This document shows, piece by piece, positions 35,724 through 45,872 of a stretch of 55,915 nt of DNA. Made by a program: the position numbers and the translations under genes. The DNA lies in NCBI GenBank assembly GCA_013373545.1, contig JABXHQ010000073.1, forward strand, positions 1-55,915. The letters run 5' to 3'. The notes beneath the pieces were generated by a model. It was given only the letters and a program-made list of their open reading frames with translations, was not told the origin of the DNA and searched no databases. The DNA is from Gammaproteobacteria bacterium (GTDB taxonomy: Bacteria; Pseudomonadota; Gammaproteobacteria; Enterobacterales; Kangiellaceae). Each line of letters opens with the position of its first letter. Within the stretch, counting starts at the first letter, position 1.

Positions 35724-36692
35724 ATGAAGTGGCTAGTTACGGCTGTAATGATGACGGTTTTATTGCTAGCAAATCCAGTCGCTGCAGAGTGGTATCGTCA
35801 CGATTTTAACGTAATGGGCACCTCTGCCAGCGTCGAATTATGGAGTGAAAATCAACAGCAAGCCGATCTGTTAATCGCTCAAGTGGTCGCTGAAATGGAG
35901 CGCATTAACCAACTATTAAGTCCCTATATTGAGAGCAGCGAGCTGTATCGCGTGAATCAGTTAGCCGCTACCGAAGCACAAAATATTTCGCCTGAGTTCT
36001 ACTGGTTACTCCAACGTTCAATCGATTTTTCAAAGTTAAGCCAAGGCGCGTTTGATATCACTTTTGCGAGCGTCGGTTATCGTTTTCAATATCGAGAATC
36101 GGTTGCACCTTCAGAAGAATTTATTCAACAGCATAAAGCGCTAATCGATTTTCGCTCCATCGAATTAAATGAGGCGGGACAAGTTAAGTTTTCTAAGCCC
36201 AATACACGAATTGATCTTGGAGGAATTGCCAAAGGTTACGCGGTTGATCGTTGTATTGAGTTACTGCAAAAAGCACAGGTTGCGCACGCATTTGTTAAAG
36301 CGGGTGGAGACAGCCGAGTGTTGGGTGATAAACGAGGCCGCTTATGGACTATCGGTATTCAGCATCCTCGACAACCGGGGGCAGTATTGACTCAGCTGCC
36401 ACTGGAAAATGTTGCGATTTCAACTTCGGGCGATTATGAGCGATTTTTTATTAAAAATGGTGAACGGGTTCATCATATTATCGATCCAACTACCGGACAC
36501 TCAGCCAACAAAAGTATCAGTGTCACTATTCTTGCTAATGACTCGACGACCGCCGATGCACTATCCACAACGGTGTTTATTCTTGGACCCGAGCGAGGGT
36601 TGAAACTTATTGAAACACTTAACAATGTTTCAGCAATCATTATTGATTCCAAGGGACAGTTTCACTATTCATCGGATCTGCAGCCACAATAA
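35724..36692 (+). CDS. apbE: FAD:protein FMN transferase (ApbE family)
   Basis: 322 residues with a signal peptide (1-21, AAE). The catalytic domain attaches FMN to Thr of flavoproteins in the periplasm, using FAD and Mg. Motifs are NVMGTSASVELW, DLGGIAKGYAVD, STSGDYERF, HHIIDPTTG and the metal-binding DSTTADALSTTVFILG. It follows the AgmX-type gene by 51 bases. No obvious FMN-binding substrate protein with its acceptor motif is encoded here, so its targets are probably elsewhere (for example Nqr or Rnf). Confidence 0.93.
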   Translation: MKWLVTAVMMTVLLLANPVAAEWYRHDFNVMGTSASVELWSENQQQADLLIAQVVAEMERINQLLSPYIESSELYRVNQLAATEAQNISPEFYWLLQRSIDFSKLSQGAFDITFASVGYRFQYRESVAPSEEFIQQHKALIDFRSIELNEAGQVKFSKPNTRIDLGGIAKGYAVDRCIELLQKAQVAHAFVKAGGDSRVLGDKRGRLWTIGIQHPRQPGAVLTQLPLENVAISTSGDYERFFIKNGERVHHIIDPTTGHSANKSISVTILANDSTTADALSTTVFILGPERGLKLIETLNNVSAIIIDSKGQFHYSSDLQPQ

Positions 36693-36880
36693 CGATTCGA
36701 CTTATCGCATTTCTAGAACTATATTCTTTTCTATCTCTATTCGAGAACGTAAATTCGTTTTCTTATGTTTTCGATTGAGTTATCGTTGTCCCGCGCAATA
36801 CTTACTAAGTCTTCTGATGAAGTTTGCTGTCTAGTAATGTATTAACTCTACAAAAACAAACAGAACAGGGAGTTAATCCT

Positions 36881-39769
36881 ATGCTAAAAGAAAATCTGTT
36901 TAAGCTAAGCATGGTGGCAGTAGCGCTTTCCGGCATTACCGCAGCCAACTCGGCTTCAGCACAAGATGAAGCGAAGGATGAAAAAGTCGTGATCACTGGA
37001 TCACGTATTCGTCAATCACAGCTTGCTGGCGCTTCTCCAGTCCTTACTCTCACTCGCGAAGACCTTGAAAAAACGGGTCTTACTTCACTGGCTGATGTGT
37101 TGCAAAAAATGGCAACCAGCGGTGCCGCACTGAATACTCGATTCAACAGCAGTGGTAACTTTGGTATGCCATCTGATGGTGGTGGTGTTGGTGCTGGTGG
37201 TGCTGAAGTTGATTTGCGTCATTTGGGTTCACGTCGCGTATTGGTATTAGTTGATGGTCGCCGTTGGGTAAGTGGTGCATCGGCGAGCGGTGTTTCCGGT
37301 GCCGTTGATTTGAATACCATTCCGATGGCAATTGTTGATCGTGTTGAGGTACTCGAAGATGGCGCTTCGTCATTGTACGGTTCAGATGCGGTAGCGGGTG
37401 TTATTAATATTATTACTCGCAAAGATATCGATGGCTGGGAAATGAATGCCTCATACGGTGGTTTCGGTGATTTTATCGGCGCTATTGACGACGGTGACAC
37501 TTCAACTATTGAGTTTACTTTCGGTGCCGTCGGTGCTCGACACAGTATTGTAAGTTCTTTCTCTCACGTTGATCAAAATGTGGTGTTTTCAAAAAATCGC
37601 TCACTAGCGGATACGCCACTAGAGGGCACTGGAAATACTCGTGGTAGCTCAGCAACCCCAACCGGACGGTTTTTATTTGATGATAATGGAACCACAATCA
37701 ATGTAACGCCAAATACAGGCGCGACTGGTTTATTGGATTATCCAAATGATTTCCATGGCTTTACTGACGCTGACCGTTTTAACTATGCCGCCTATAATTT
37801 ATATGTGACGCCTAGTGAACGAACCAATGTATTTACCCGTGCAAAATATGACTTAACCAATACGGTTTCATTTTTTGCACAAGCAATGTTTAACAACCGC
37901 CAGTCAAAAAATCAGGCGGCACCAGAGCCAATCTTTATTGGTCCAGAAGCGGGCACCGGTGGCATTGCTGATACTGTAAGTATCGACATTTCAAATCCGT
38001 ACAATCCGTTTGGTGTGACGCTTGACGAAAATAACTTTATTTTTGCCGGTCGTCGTCCGGTAGAAGCGGGGCCTCGTTCTTACGAGCAAGACGTTAACAC
38101 TTACTTTTTTACCACCGGCTTTGAAGGTTCATTTGATTTAGCTGATAACCCTTATTTCTGGGATGTTTCTATGTCTTGGGGAACCAACCGAGCAACGCAA
38201 TTGAAAACTGGAGCGCTAAATGCAGCGCGCATTAAGATGGCGCTTGGGCCATTGGCAACCTGTCAAGCGGATCCGTTGTGTGTGCCTTTGAATATTTTTG
38301 GTGAAAACTCAATTACGCAAGAAATGTTGGACTACATTTCATTCACGCAAAAAGATGTGAGTGAGAACAAGATCCAAATGTTCAGCGCTAATATTACCGG
38401 TGACCTTTTTGAAATGCCTGCGGGCTATGCTGGATTTGCGGCCGGTTATGAGCACCGAGTGCAAAGTGGTTTCTTCGAACCGGATGTAGTTGCAGCCAGT
38501 GGTGAGAGCATGGGTATTCCAGCTAGCCCAACTCGCGGCGGCTATGACGTTGATGAATACTATGTTGAAGCTCGCTTTCCTTTGTTAGCAGACAGCGATG
38601 GCATGAGCGCGTTAGAAGTCACAACTGCAGCACGTCGTTCTGAGTACACAACTACCTCAAACGTAAGTTTTGATCAAACGACCACTAAGTTTGGAGTCTT
38701 GTGGCGGCCAATGAATGAATTAACCATTCGCGGTACCGTAGCCGAAGGTTTCCGTGCGCCATCGATTGGTGAGTTCTTCAATACCGGTGCGCGTAATGAC
38801 GCAACCTTAACCGATCCTTGTTTAACAGCGGCGAACCAAACTCGTTGTGAGCAAGTATGGGGACCAATGGACTTCCAAGCATTGGCGAATTTGGGACAAA
38901 CTCAAATCTCTGTGGTAACCGGTGGTAATGATCAGCTCAACCCGGAAGAAACCGAGTCAACGACTTTTGGTGCAGTATTTAGTCCTGATTGGTTCTCTGG
39001 TGACGACTTTATCGAACAGATGAACTTTGAGTTCACCATGTACGATCATGAGATCGATCAAGCGATTGGTGCAGTAGATGCACAGTTACAATTGAATGAA
39101 TGTGTGATCAATGGTCGTGACGATTTCTGTAATGGTATCGCTCGTGCTAACGGAATTGGTATTACACGTTTCGATAACGGCTTGCAAAACCTAAGCAAAA
39201 TCAAAACCTCAGGTAGTGATTTTAAGTTGAGCATGATCACCAGCGAAGGTGACCTCGGCCGTTTCCGTTTAACGTGGAATAACTCTTTTGTAAATGAGTA
39301 CACGCAAGAAGTGTTTGGTCAATCAAGCGGAGACCTAGATGGTATTGAGTTTGGCTCAAACCCTGATCGCGCAATTCCGGAGTGGAAGTTCGACTTAACG
39401 TTAGATTGGAGTAAGAACAATTGGAGTGCTAGTACAACGGTTCGTTACTTATCTAAGATTTATGAGAGCTGTTCTGATTTCTTAGATGACACGCCATCAA
39501 GTCTAGCTAATCTTGGCCTGTGTTCTAACCCTAACTTTAACAACAATGGTGCGTCTTATAATATTATGGATGAAACCTATTACTTCGATGCACAAGTTGG
39601 TTACACCATGGAGTTAGGTGGTTATGACACTTTGATTTCAGTGGGTGCTCGTAACTTATTTGACCAAGATCCACCGCTATGTACGCAATGTGATCTTAAT
39701 GGTTACTTACCAGGTATTTATGATCCACAGGGTCGCTACTGGTATGTTAAGTTTACGCTTCGTCCATAA
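36881..39769 (+). CDS. TonB-dependent outer-membrane receptor
   Basis: 962 residues from ATG 36881, with AGGGAG eight bases upstream. Signal peptide 1-27 (ANSASAQ). The TonB box lies near VVITGSRI, then a plug domain (about 35-160: [51 protein letters not shown]), then a 22-strand barrel with aromatic end. No N-terminal STN signalling domain. It has no FecA- or BtuB-specific signature I can recognise. Plug features resemble receptors for carbohydrates or peptides in marine bacteria. The upstream gap of 188 bases is AT-rich and may hold its own promoter, so the receptor may be independent of the Exb operon. Confidence 0.93.
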   Translation: MLKENLFKLSMVAVALSGITAANSASAQDEAKDEKVVITGSRIRQSQLAGASPVLTLTREDLEKTGLTSLADVLQKMATSGAALNTRFNSSGNFGMPSDGGGVGAGGAEVDLRHLGSRRVLVLVDGRRWVSGASASGVSGAVDLNTIPMAIVDRVEVLEDGASSLYGSDAVAGVINIITRKDIDGWEMNASYGGFGDFIGAIDDGDTSTIEFTFGAVGARHSIVSSFSHVDQNVVFSKNRSLADTPLEGTGNTRGSSATPTGRFLFDDNGTTINVTPNTGATGLLDYPNDFHGFTDADRFNYAAYNLYVTPSERTNVFTRAKYDLTNTVSFFAQAMFNNRQSKNQAAPEPIFIGPEAGTGGIADTVSIDISNPYNPFGVTLDENNFIFAGRRPVEAGPRSYEQDVNTYFFTTGFEGSFDLADNPYFWDVSMSWGTNRATQLKTGALNAARIKMALGPLATCQADPLCVPLNIFGENSITQEMLDYISFTQKDVSENKIQMFSANITGDLFEMPAGYAGFAAGYEHRVQSGFFEPDVVAASGESMGIPASPTRGGYDVDEYYVEARFPLLADSDGMSALEVTTAARRSEYTTTSNVSFDQTTTKFGVLWRPMNELTIRGTVAEGFRAPSIGEFFNTGARNDATLTDPCLTAANQTRCEQVWGPMDFQALANLGQTQISVVTGGNDQLNPEETESTTFGAVFSPDWFSGDDFIEQMNFEFTMYDHEIDQAIGAVDAQLQLNECVINGRDDFCNGIARANGIGITRFDNGLQNLSKIKTSGSDFKLSMITSEGDLGRFRLTWNNSFVNEYTQEVFGQSSGDLDGIEFGSNPDRAIPEWKFDLTLDWSKNNWSASTTVRYLSKIYESCSDFLDDTPSSLANLGLCSNPNFNNNGASYNIMDETYYFDAQVGYTMELGGYDTLISVGARNLFDQDPPLCTQCDLNGYLPGIYDPQGRYWYVKFTLRP

Positions 39770-39802
39770 GTTAAAAAAACTTCAAGCATGAAAGTGTTTG
39801 AA

Positions 39803-39834
39803 TAAAAAAGGGAGCAAATGCTCCCTTTTTTTTT
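39803..39834 (+). terminator. Bidirectional intrinsic terminator after the receptor gene
   Basis: AAAAAAGGGAGC, loop AAAT, GCTCCC, then nine T (39803-39834). A strong six-pair GC-rich core with A/T runs on both sides can end transcription of the receptor on the plus strand and of the convergent gene on the minus strand. Confidence 0.92.
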
Positions 39835-39870
39835 GGCTGCAAATTTGTTTAACCTTTGCTGTTAAACAAT

Positions 39871-40446
39871 TTATTTAATGCGTTTAATTCTTAGGCGTGA
39901 ATTAATGCCTTCAATCGATAAGTAAAATGAACCCAACGAACCTTTCTCGATGCTAATTTTTGGATTAGTGACTCGATGATAAAGACTTCGTCGCTCAGTA
40001 ATTTCCCATTGCTGTCCATTATCTAAAGAAATCGTCATACCTTTTTTCCAGTATTTAAATTCGCCAGTTAATGTAGACTCAAGCTTGTTAACACTCAGTT
40101 CGGCGACTTGGTCTTCCAATCCAAACAATTCTTCTTTAGTCATGGACACAACTTTGTCGCTATCTTTCGGCTCTGGAGTGGCTGACTTTGTCACAACCTT
40201 TGGTGTTTCTGGAACGACTGGCGTAACCGGTTTTGGTGCAGCCACCGTTTTTCGTTCCGCGGCATCTGCTTTCGCTGCTGGCACTTTGTCTTCGACTTTG
40301 GTGGCTTGCGCGTGGGGTAAAAAGACCGCGTCGTAGCAGGCTAAGCGCTTTTGATCATTGGTAATTTTAACGCAGTCATCAACCGTTACCGCGCTTGTGA
40401 TACTTGAACTTGCTACTAGAATCGAAGAAACTAAGCCCTTAAGCAT
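39871..40446 (-). CDS. Secreted protein with VasI-like N-terminal Cys motif, unknown function
   Basis: 191 residues from ATG 40446 (an ATG at 40479 would put extra polar residues before the signal peptide). Signal peptide (LVSSILVASSSITSA), then DDCVKITNDQKRLACYD, the small Cys-x14-Cys-YD motif found at the N-terminus of VasI/TagF-associated and many other periplasmic proteins. A Pro/Ala/Lys-rich linker (45-95) follows, and a C-terminal beta-rich domain (120-190, WKKGMTISLDNGQQWEITE). No type VI secretion genes are near. The gene is convergent with the receptor and uses the shared terminator. Function unknown. Confidence 0.75.
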   Translation of the reverse strand: MLKGLVSSILVASSSITSAVTVDDCVKITNDQKRLACYDAVFLPHAQATKVEDKVPAAKADAAERKTVAAPKPVTPVVPETPKVVTKSATPEPKDSDKVVSMTKEELFGLEDQVAELSVNKLESTLTGEFKYWKKGMTISLDNGQQWEITERRSLYHRVTNPKISIEKGSLGSFYLSIEGINSRLRIKRIK

Positions 40447-40502
40447 ATTGGAATTCTCTTTCTTATTGGAAAGTTGCAAAGTCTAGCGGAAGATGACGTA
40501 AA

Positions 40503-42065
40503 GTGTCCACCACCGAGCTCAGTGAGCCACAATACATTCGCCACAAATGGCTATTCTACCACTTACATGAAGTGATTCTGCGTGGGCTCATTGCATTATG
40601 CCTGATGGTGATTGCGCCGCTTAGCTGGGCTGATGCGCCACCTGTGGTCAGTTTGCAAGTACAAAACGATTTAGCCAATGGTCTTTCGGCGCGCAGCGAG
40701 CGTAACTGTCATGGAGCATTGTTATCCGAGCGTTGGGTGGTTACCGCTGCGCATTGCGTGGAGCGGGGCGCTAAGCACTCAGTAAAAATACAATACAGTG
40801 ACCATAGCGTGACTCGCTCGGTACACTATTTCATTCGCCATCCAAGTTACCGCACTAACGATGTGGTGCACGATATTGCGTTATTGCAGTTAGCCGAATC
40901 CGTTGCAGGACCCTACTTTCAAGTAGCCAACGCTGCTAGCGATGGCCTTGAGCCCTTATGGTTATGGAGTGACCGTTTGGATTTTCAGGCGGTAGGAAGT
41001 CGTTTGGCTCGGCGTGATTACCAACCGCTGTCGGATGCCGATTGTGATGCCTATATAGAATCAACTTGGCAGCAGCGAGGCCAATTATCAACCGTAGCGA
41101 AACGGCCCGGACAGTTCTGCGCGCTTGCTGAGCAGCCGCGCGATGCTTCCTGTTTTGGTGACAGTGGAGCTCCACTCGTCAGTTACCTTAACGATCAGTG
41201 GACGATCTATGGTGTTCACAGTTGGTCTTATGATTGTCAGGGCTTTCCCAGTGTGATGACGCGTCTTGCTGATTACCGCGATTGGGTATTTCGACATACC
41301 CAACAATTGTCGATGCCGGATGTAATTACCTTTGGGCCCTTGCCGGAAGGAATATCGCTGCACAAGCAGGTGGTGGTACAGAATAGTCAGCCGCAAGCGC
41401 AATTTTTATCGTTCTCGATTGCCAATGATCCAGACGGTGCTGTTAGAGTCGATTATGGTAGCTGTTATGATGAGCTACTTGCTTATCAAAGCTGCCGCAT
41501 AAGGCTAACGGTGGCTGCTCAAGCCGCGCCTTTGCATGCACGCTTGGAAGTGATGAATCATCATGGTGAATCCTTAAGACAAGTGCCGGTAGTGGGCAGT
41601 GGCTATCAGCACATTGGTCAATGGCATACCACAATGCCTGAAATGGATTGGTTTCAAGCGATTGACGATCGTCAGGCAACTCAAGTTGACTCATCAAGTA
41701 TTGAGGTGGCCGTGAACGCAGAGTCGCAATCATTATTTGCATTACTTCGTCTAGCTCATGAGCAATCAAGCGATTACTTTTCGCTCCGCTGTCAGGGGGA
41801 ATCGAGCGACTGCCAAGGGGTGCTACTGTGGTTAAATGGGCAATCGATCGCGCCACAAATAGAGGCGCAAGGAACGCTTTGGTCAGTGCCGTTAAAACGG
41901 GTGCCAAAAACCGCCAGTTTACGACTTTCGATCCCAGAGCAAAGACAAGGTAAGTTGGTATTTTACCGCCCAGTAGAATCGGCAGCTGGCCATTCAGCTG
42001 GTGCTATGGGGGCGATCTGGATTTTTATATTAGCAGCGCGGCGTCGCCGCAAACGGTCGGTTTAG
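40503..42065 (+). CDS. Trypsin-fold serine protease with GlyGly-CTERM-like tail (VesB-like)
   Basis: 520 residues from GTG 40503. A start at GTG 40572 would give a compact signal peptide (MILRGLIALCLMVIAPLSWA) and looks equally good. The S1 protease domain has His84 in VVTAAHC, Asp124 in HDIALLQL and Ser221 in CFGDSGAPL. The residue at the trypsin specificity position appears to be Ala, so cleavage preference is uncertain. The region 275-480 is beta-rich (ChoiceAnchor or Ig-like). The tail HSAGAMGAIWIFILAARRRR has the glycine-hydrophobic helix-arginine layout of GlyGly-CTERM signals processed by rhombosortase, as in Vibrio VesB. Probably exported by type II secretion and held at the surface. 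Confidence 0.85.
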   Translation: MSTTELSEPQYIRHKWLFYHLHEVILRGLIALCLMVIAPLSWADAPPVVSLQVQNDLANGLSARSERNCHGALLSERWVVTAAHCVERGAKHSVKIQYSDHSVTRSVHYFIRHPSYRTNDVVHDIALLQLAESVAGPYFQVANAASDGLEPLWLWSDRLDFQAVGSRLARRDYQPLSDADCDAYIESTWQQRGQLSTVAKRPGQFCALAEQPRDASCFGDSGAPLVSYLNDQWTIYGVHSWSYDCQGFPSVMTRLADYRDWVFRHTQQLSMPDVITFGPLPEGISLHKQVVVQNSQPQAQFLSFSIANDPDGAVRVDYGSCYDELLAYQSCRIRLTVAAQAAPLHARLEVMNHHGESLRQVPVVGSGYQHIGQWHTTMPEMDWFQAIDDRQATQVDSSSIEVAVNAESQSLFALLRLAHEQSSDYFSLRCQGESSDCQGVLLWLNGQSIAPQIEAQGTLWSVPLKRVPKTASLRLSIPEQRQGKLVFYRPVESAAGHSAGAMGAIWIFILAARRRRKRSV

Positions 42066-42099
42066 GCCGACTGAATAAGCCGGCCAATCGGTTGCAAAA

Positions 42100-43878
42100 T
42101 TAAAACAGCTCTTCTGCGACTTCCATTAGGTTATCAGCGCCGCTTTTGATATTCGCCGCATGAGTTTTAACGCGTGGCAAAATGCGCGCAAAATAAAACT
42201 CACAAGTTGCTAATTTACTCTTCGCTAATTGGCTTTCAGGGTCTAAACGACGCGCTGTGTAGGCAAGTTGTAGCCAAACAAAGCCAACATAGATATACCC
42301 TGAGTACATTAGATAGTCGAACGCAGCTGCGCCGACTTCTTCACGATTTTTTCCGGCTTTACGCGCAATCGATAGCGTTAACATAAACCATTTTCGAATT
42401 AGTGTTTTAAGGTCGCCAGCCATGCCGCGTAATGCTTTATCTTGCGTTGCGTCTTTAATAAAGTACTTCATTTTCTTTTGTACACGACGCAAAGTATGCA
42501 GCTTATCCATGAGCACTTTGCGACCGAGTAAATCGAGCGCTTGGATGCCATTGGTGCCTTCATAGATTTGAGCAATTCGAACATCGCGAGCGTATTGCTC
42601 CATTCCCCATTCGCTAATGTAGCCGTGGCCACCAAGTACTTGCATCCCAAGATTGGTCGCTTCATGGCCAGTCTCGGTCATAAAGGCTTTACAGATCGGG
42701 GTTAAAAAGCTCAGCTCTTTCAAAGCTTTCTCTTTGCGCTCACCGGTGGCTTTTAACTCGGTATCAACTAACATGGCGGTATAGTAAGCCAATGCGCGGT
42801 TGCCTTCGGCAAATGCTTTTTGGGTCAACAACATGCGTCGTACATCAGGGTGTACGATGATCGGATCGGCGGCTTTATCGGGGGCTTTGGCGCCAGAGAG
42901 TGCGCGCATTTGTAACCGATCTTTGGCGTAGGCGAGGGCACCTTGATAGCTGCTTTCAGACAAAGCCTGGCCTTGCTGGGCGGTACCGAGGCGAGCTGCG
43001 TTCATCATGGTAAACATGTAGTTTAAACCTTTATTCGGCTCACCCACTAAAAAGCCTTCTGCTTCATCGAAGTTAAGTACTGCGGTTGCTGAAGCTTTAA
43101 TACCCATTTTATGTTCAATCGAGCCACAAAAAACTGGGTTGCGTTGATCAGTAACACCATTTTCATCGACATTGAATTTGGGCACGATAAATAAAGAAAT
43201 TCCGCGAGTGCCTTCTGGCGCATCCGGTAGGCGTGCCAATACAAGGTGGACAATATTTTCAGTCAGGTCATGCTCGCCGGCTGAAATAAATATTTTGGTT
43301 CCAGAAATTTTGTAGCGGTTGTCGTCACTGGGCACAGCTTTAGTACGTAAAATACCTAAGTCGGAGCCACAGTGCGGTTCGGTCAAACACATGGTGCCGG
43401 TCCATTGGCCGCTCACTAAATAAGGCAGAAAACGCGCTTTCTGCTCCTCGGACCCGTGCGCCGCAAGCGCTTCAATAACGCCCTGACTTAAACCTGGATA
43501 CATGCCCCATGCCATGTTGGCTGAGGAAACCATTTCGCCGATCACGGTGGATAATGAATAGGGGAGGCCTTGACCACCAAACTCCGGCTCACTGGTCAGC
43601 GCTGGCCAACCGTTGTCGCAGTATTGCTGATAAGCTTCTTTAAAGCCATTTGGGGTGGTGACTTCATGTCCATCGATTTGACAACCTTGCTCATCACCGG
43701 ATTGGTTCAGTGGGGCTAATACATCTTGGGCAAACTTGGCGCCTTCTTCGATAATGGCATTGATGAGGTCTTTATCCGCCGCATCTTCATAGCCATACTT
43801 TTGGTAATGCTCGCTAATGTTTAACCAGTCGTGGAGTAAAAACTGAATATCGTCAATTGGTGCTTGATAATTTGCCAT
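42100..43878 (-). CDS. Acyl-CoA dehydrogenase
   Basis: 592 residues, four-domain acyl-CoA dehydrogenase with the extra N- and C-terminal parts of the long family. FAD and acyl-CoA sites are MCLTEPHCGSDLGILRTKA and GTKIFISAGEHDL. The catalytic base is in AQIYEGTNGIQALDLLGRK. It oxidises acyl-CoA to enoyl-CoA in beta-oxidation or a related degradative route. The substrate chain length cannot be read from the sequence. It stands alone, convergent with the protease gene. Annotated relatives are often called DMSP-related or FadE-like; I would not go further. Confidence 0.93.
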   Translation of the reverse strand: MANYQAPIDDIQFLLHDWLNISEHYQKYGYEDAADKDLINAIIEEGAKFAQDVLAPLNQSGDEQGCQIDGHEVTTPNGFKEAYQQYCDNGWPALTSEPEFGGQGLPYSLSTVIGEMVSSANMAWGMYPGLSQGVIEALAAHGSEEQKARFLPYLVSGQWTGTMCLTEPHCGSDLGILRTKAVPSDDNRYKISGTKIFISAGEHDLTENIVHLVLARLPDAPEGTRGISLFIVPKFNVDENGVTDQRNPVFCGSIEHKMGIKASATAVLNFDEAEGFLVGEPNKGLNYMFTMMNAARLGTAQQGQALSESSYQGALAYAKDRLQMRALSGAKAPDKAADPIIVHPDVRRMLLTQKAFAEGNRALAYYTAMLVDTELKATGERKEKALKELSFLTPICKAFMTETGHEATNLGMQVLGGHGYISEWGMEQYARDVRIAQIYEGTNGIQALDLLGRKVLMDKLHTLRRVQKKMKYFIKDATQDKALRGMAGDLKTLIRKWFMLTLSIARKAGKNREEVGAAAFDYLMYSGYIYVGFVWLQLAYTARRLDPESQLAKSKLATCEFYFARILPRVKTHAANIKSGADNLMEVAEELF

Positions 43879-43959
43879 TGGAAAAACCTCAATCGAAATG
43901 TTGCAATAAACATAACTGGTCAGACCAATATGATCAAGTAATAATTCGCTGCTGTCGCG

Positions 43960-45405
43960 TTAGTGTCGAGTCCTTCTAGCACGCAAAATTTGGTTAATTT
44001 GTTCGATCTTGGCTTGCATTCGAGTGCGTGCATAACCGTCGTTTTTTGCTCGCGTTAAGGCGAGTTCAAATTGTGCTAAAGCACCTTGTAAATCGCCGGT
44101 AGCAAACAAATATTGACCTTGCGACTCGTGCACCTCGTGCAAATAGCCGCTTTGGCTTTGTGCTTCGCTTAATAATTGGAACATTTGCGGCTCTTGATTC
44201 TGTGCGTAGGCATGTTCGAGCAGCAGCTCGCGTGCGGCTTCAGCTTGCTTACTGTCGATCAGCGCGCGTGCGTAAGTCATGATCAGCGGATAGCTGGTGG
44301 GTGTGGTTTTTAACTCACTCTTTAAAAACGGCAACGCTAATTCAGGTTGCTGCGCTGCAATATAGGCTTCGGCCAATGAAACAAGGTAAATTAAGTTGCG
44401 TTGTCGCTGCAAATACAGTTGCCGCAAAATGGCAATTGCATCAGCATGGGCTTCGAGTTCACTACTGAGTAACGCCAGCCGGTATTGCTCGACTTCATTA
44501 TTCAACTGGTTGTCATCAAAGCGCGCTTTCAAAGATTTATATTCGGCGCGCAAATGCTGCTCGTTAGTGGCATTGGTTAAGCGCGTTTTGATTAAGTGAA
44601 ACTCAAGTGAGTCAGGGTTGCGCGCTTCGGGCATTTGCCGTGCTCTGGCACGGGCGTCAGAGATCCGTGTCTGGTTTACCGGGTGAGTCATTAAGAATTC
44701 TGGCGGGCGCCGTAAGTAGCGTGTCGCTTGCTGCATTTTCTCGAAAAAGCCGGCCACAGCTATCGGATCAAAACCGGCGCGGCTCATCGCAAGAATTCCA
44801 ATCCGATCGGCTTCTTTTTCATTCTCACGAGTATGATTGATCATTGCTTGTTGCATACCCGCGTTGGCGGTCGCCATCATTCCAATGCCGGCTTCCGGAT
44901 TTTGGCTGGCAACAATAATGCCGCCAATAAATGACGCTAGCGCAGGAAAGCTGAGCTGCTGCTGGCGCTCTAAGCGCCGCGCTAAATGTCGTTGGGTGAC
45001 GTGTGCTATTTCATGACCCATAACGGCGGCCAGCTCGCTTTCTGACTCAGCGGCAGCGATCAGTCCAGAATGAGTTCCGATATATCCGCCGGGCAAGGCA
45101 AATGCATTTAAAGTAGGCTCTTGAATAATAAAGAAATAGAAGCGGCGATCTTGGGCATCCGGATTTTGCTCAACCAACTTAAAGCCCAAGTGGTTGATGT
45201 AATCAACAGCTAGGGGATCATGAACCAAAGGCAGGTAGCGCCGTACACCCAGGATATATTCGTCGCCAATTGCTTGCTCTTGTGCAACGGAGAGGGTTCG
45301 CGAGGTACTGCTACCTAGCTCCGGTAATTTTTGCTCGGCAGCAGTCACACTTAAAACACTGGTCAAAATTGCCGTTAAAGAAAAGGATGTTAGTTTCGAA
45401 ATCAT
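43960..45405 (-). CDS. bepA: M48 metalloprotease with TPR domain (BepA/YfgC)
   Basis: 481 residues from ATG 45405 (an in-frame TTG at 45426 is a poorer start). Signal peptide (1-23), then the Zn protease motif HEIAHVTQRH, the third ligand in NEKEADRIGILAMSRAGFDP, and C-terminal TPRs (residues 310-470). In E. coli BepA, a periplasmic protease and chaperone, checks LptD assembly and the BAM complex. Length agrees with the family (487). The gene is divergent from the small TusA-like gene. Confidence 0.93.
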   Translation of the reverse strand: MISKLTSFSLTAILTSVLSVTAAEQKLPELGSSTSRTLSVAQEQAIGDEYILGVRRYLPLVHDPLAVDYINHLGFKLVEQNPDAQDRRFYFFIIQEPTLNAFALPGGYIGTHSGLIAAAESESELAAVMGHEIAHVTQRHLARRLERQQQLSFPALASFIGGIIVASQNPEAGIGMMATANAGMQQAMINHTRENEKEADRIGILAMSRAGFDPIAVAGFFEKMQQATRYLRRPPEFLMTHPVNQTRISDARARARQMPEARNPDSLEFHLIKTRLTNATNEQHLRAEYKSLKARFDDNQLNNEVEQYRLALLSSELEAHADAIAILRQLYLQRQRNLIYLVSLAEAYIAAQQPELALPFLKSELKTTPTSYPLIMTYARALIDSKQAEAARELLLEHAYAQNQEPQMFQLLSEAQSQSGYLHEVHESQGQYLFATGDLQGALAQFELALTRAKNDGYARTRMQAKIEQINQILRARRTRH

Positions 45406-45469
45406 ATAATTGCTCTTGAGCGTCAATAAGCCTTGGAATTAAATTGTTGCACAAAGTTCCCTTGAGTTC

Positions 45470-45574
45470 GTGTCGAAGCCTGATAAGCTACCACTTAGTG
45501 CCAACACCGAAAATCTTGAGTGGTTGCGGCTGTTGACCGACAAGGGTGATGAATACCAAGAAGCCCTACATTAA
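45470..45574 (+). CDS. Possible 34-residue small protein
   Basis: A GTG at 45470 opens a frame of 34 codons ending in TAA 45572-45574, with coding-like composition (TENLEWLRLLTDKGDEYQEA, amphipathic and charged). No strong ribosome site; a TGAG lies close upstream. It lies in the gap between bepA and the TusA-like gene. It may be spurious, and is listed because the composition is unlike intergenic sequence. Confidence 0.25.
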   Translation: MSKPDKLPLSANTENLEWLRLLTDKGDEYQEALH

Positions 45575-45605
45575 CATGTTGCTAACGTATTGAGAACTGA
45601 CAAGG

Positions 45606-45854
45606 GTGCACGCCATTTCTAATTTTAACGGCCGCCATTTAACGTGCCCGCTGTTGTTGGTCACGGTAAAACGGCAATTGCAAAACTTATTAGCGGGGCA
45701 GGTATTAGCGGTATCGGCGCAAGAGTCGAGTTTTCTTGCGGATATTTCGCGATTGGCCGACAAAGGAACCATTAAAATTGTGAACTGTGAGCAATTTAAG
45801 GATTATTTTGTTGTCGAAATTCAGGCGCAATGCGATCATCCATTCACTTGTTAA
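45606..45854 (+). CDS. TusA/SirA-like sulphur-carrier protein
   Basis: 82 residues. The fold signature GRHLTCPLLLVTVKRQLQNLLAGQ matches TusA-like proteins (G-L-x-C-P-x-P-x8-L). The conserved second Pro of CPxP is Leu here (CPLL). The remainder (DISRLADKG, YFVVEIQ) follows the two-layer fold. It may carry sulphur for tRNA thiolation or be a redox carrier; TusA itself may be encoded elsewhere. The start is GTG 45606 without a good ribosome site. It is followed after 18 bases by perM, the usual partner in several gammaproteobacteria. Confidence 0.78.
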   Translation: MHAISNFNGRHLTCPLLLVTVKRQLQNLLAGQVLAVSAQESSFLADISRLADKGTIKIVNCEQFKDYFVVEIQAQCDHPFTC

Positions 45855-45872
45855 AAATAGCGAACGCGCAAA

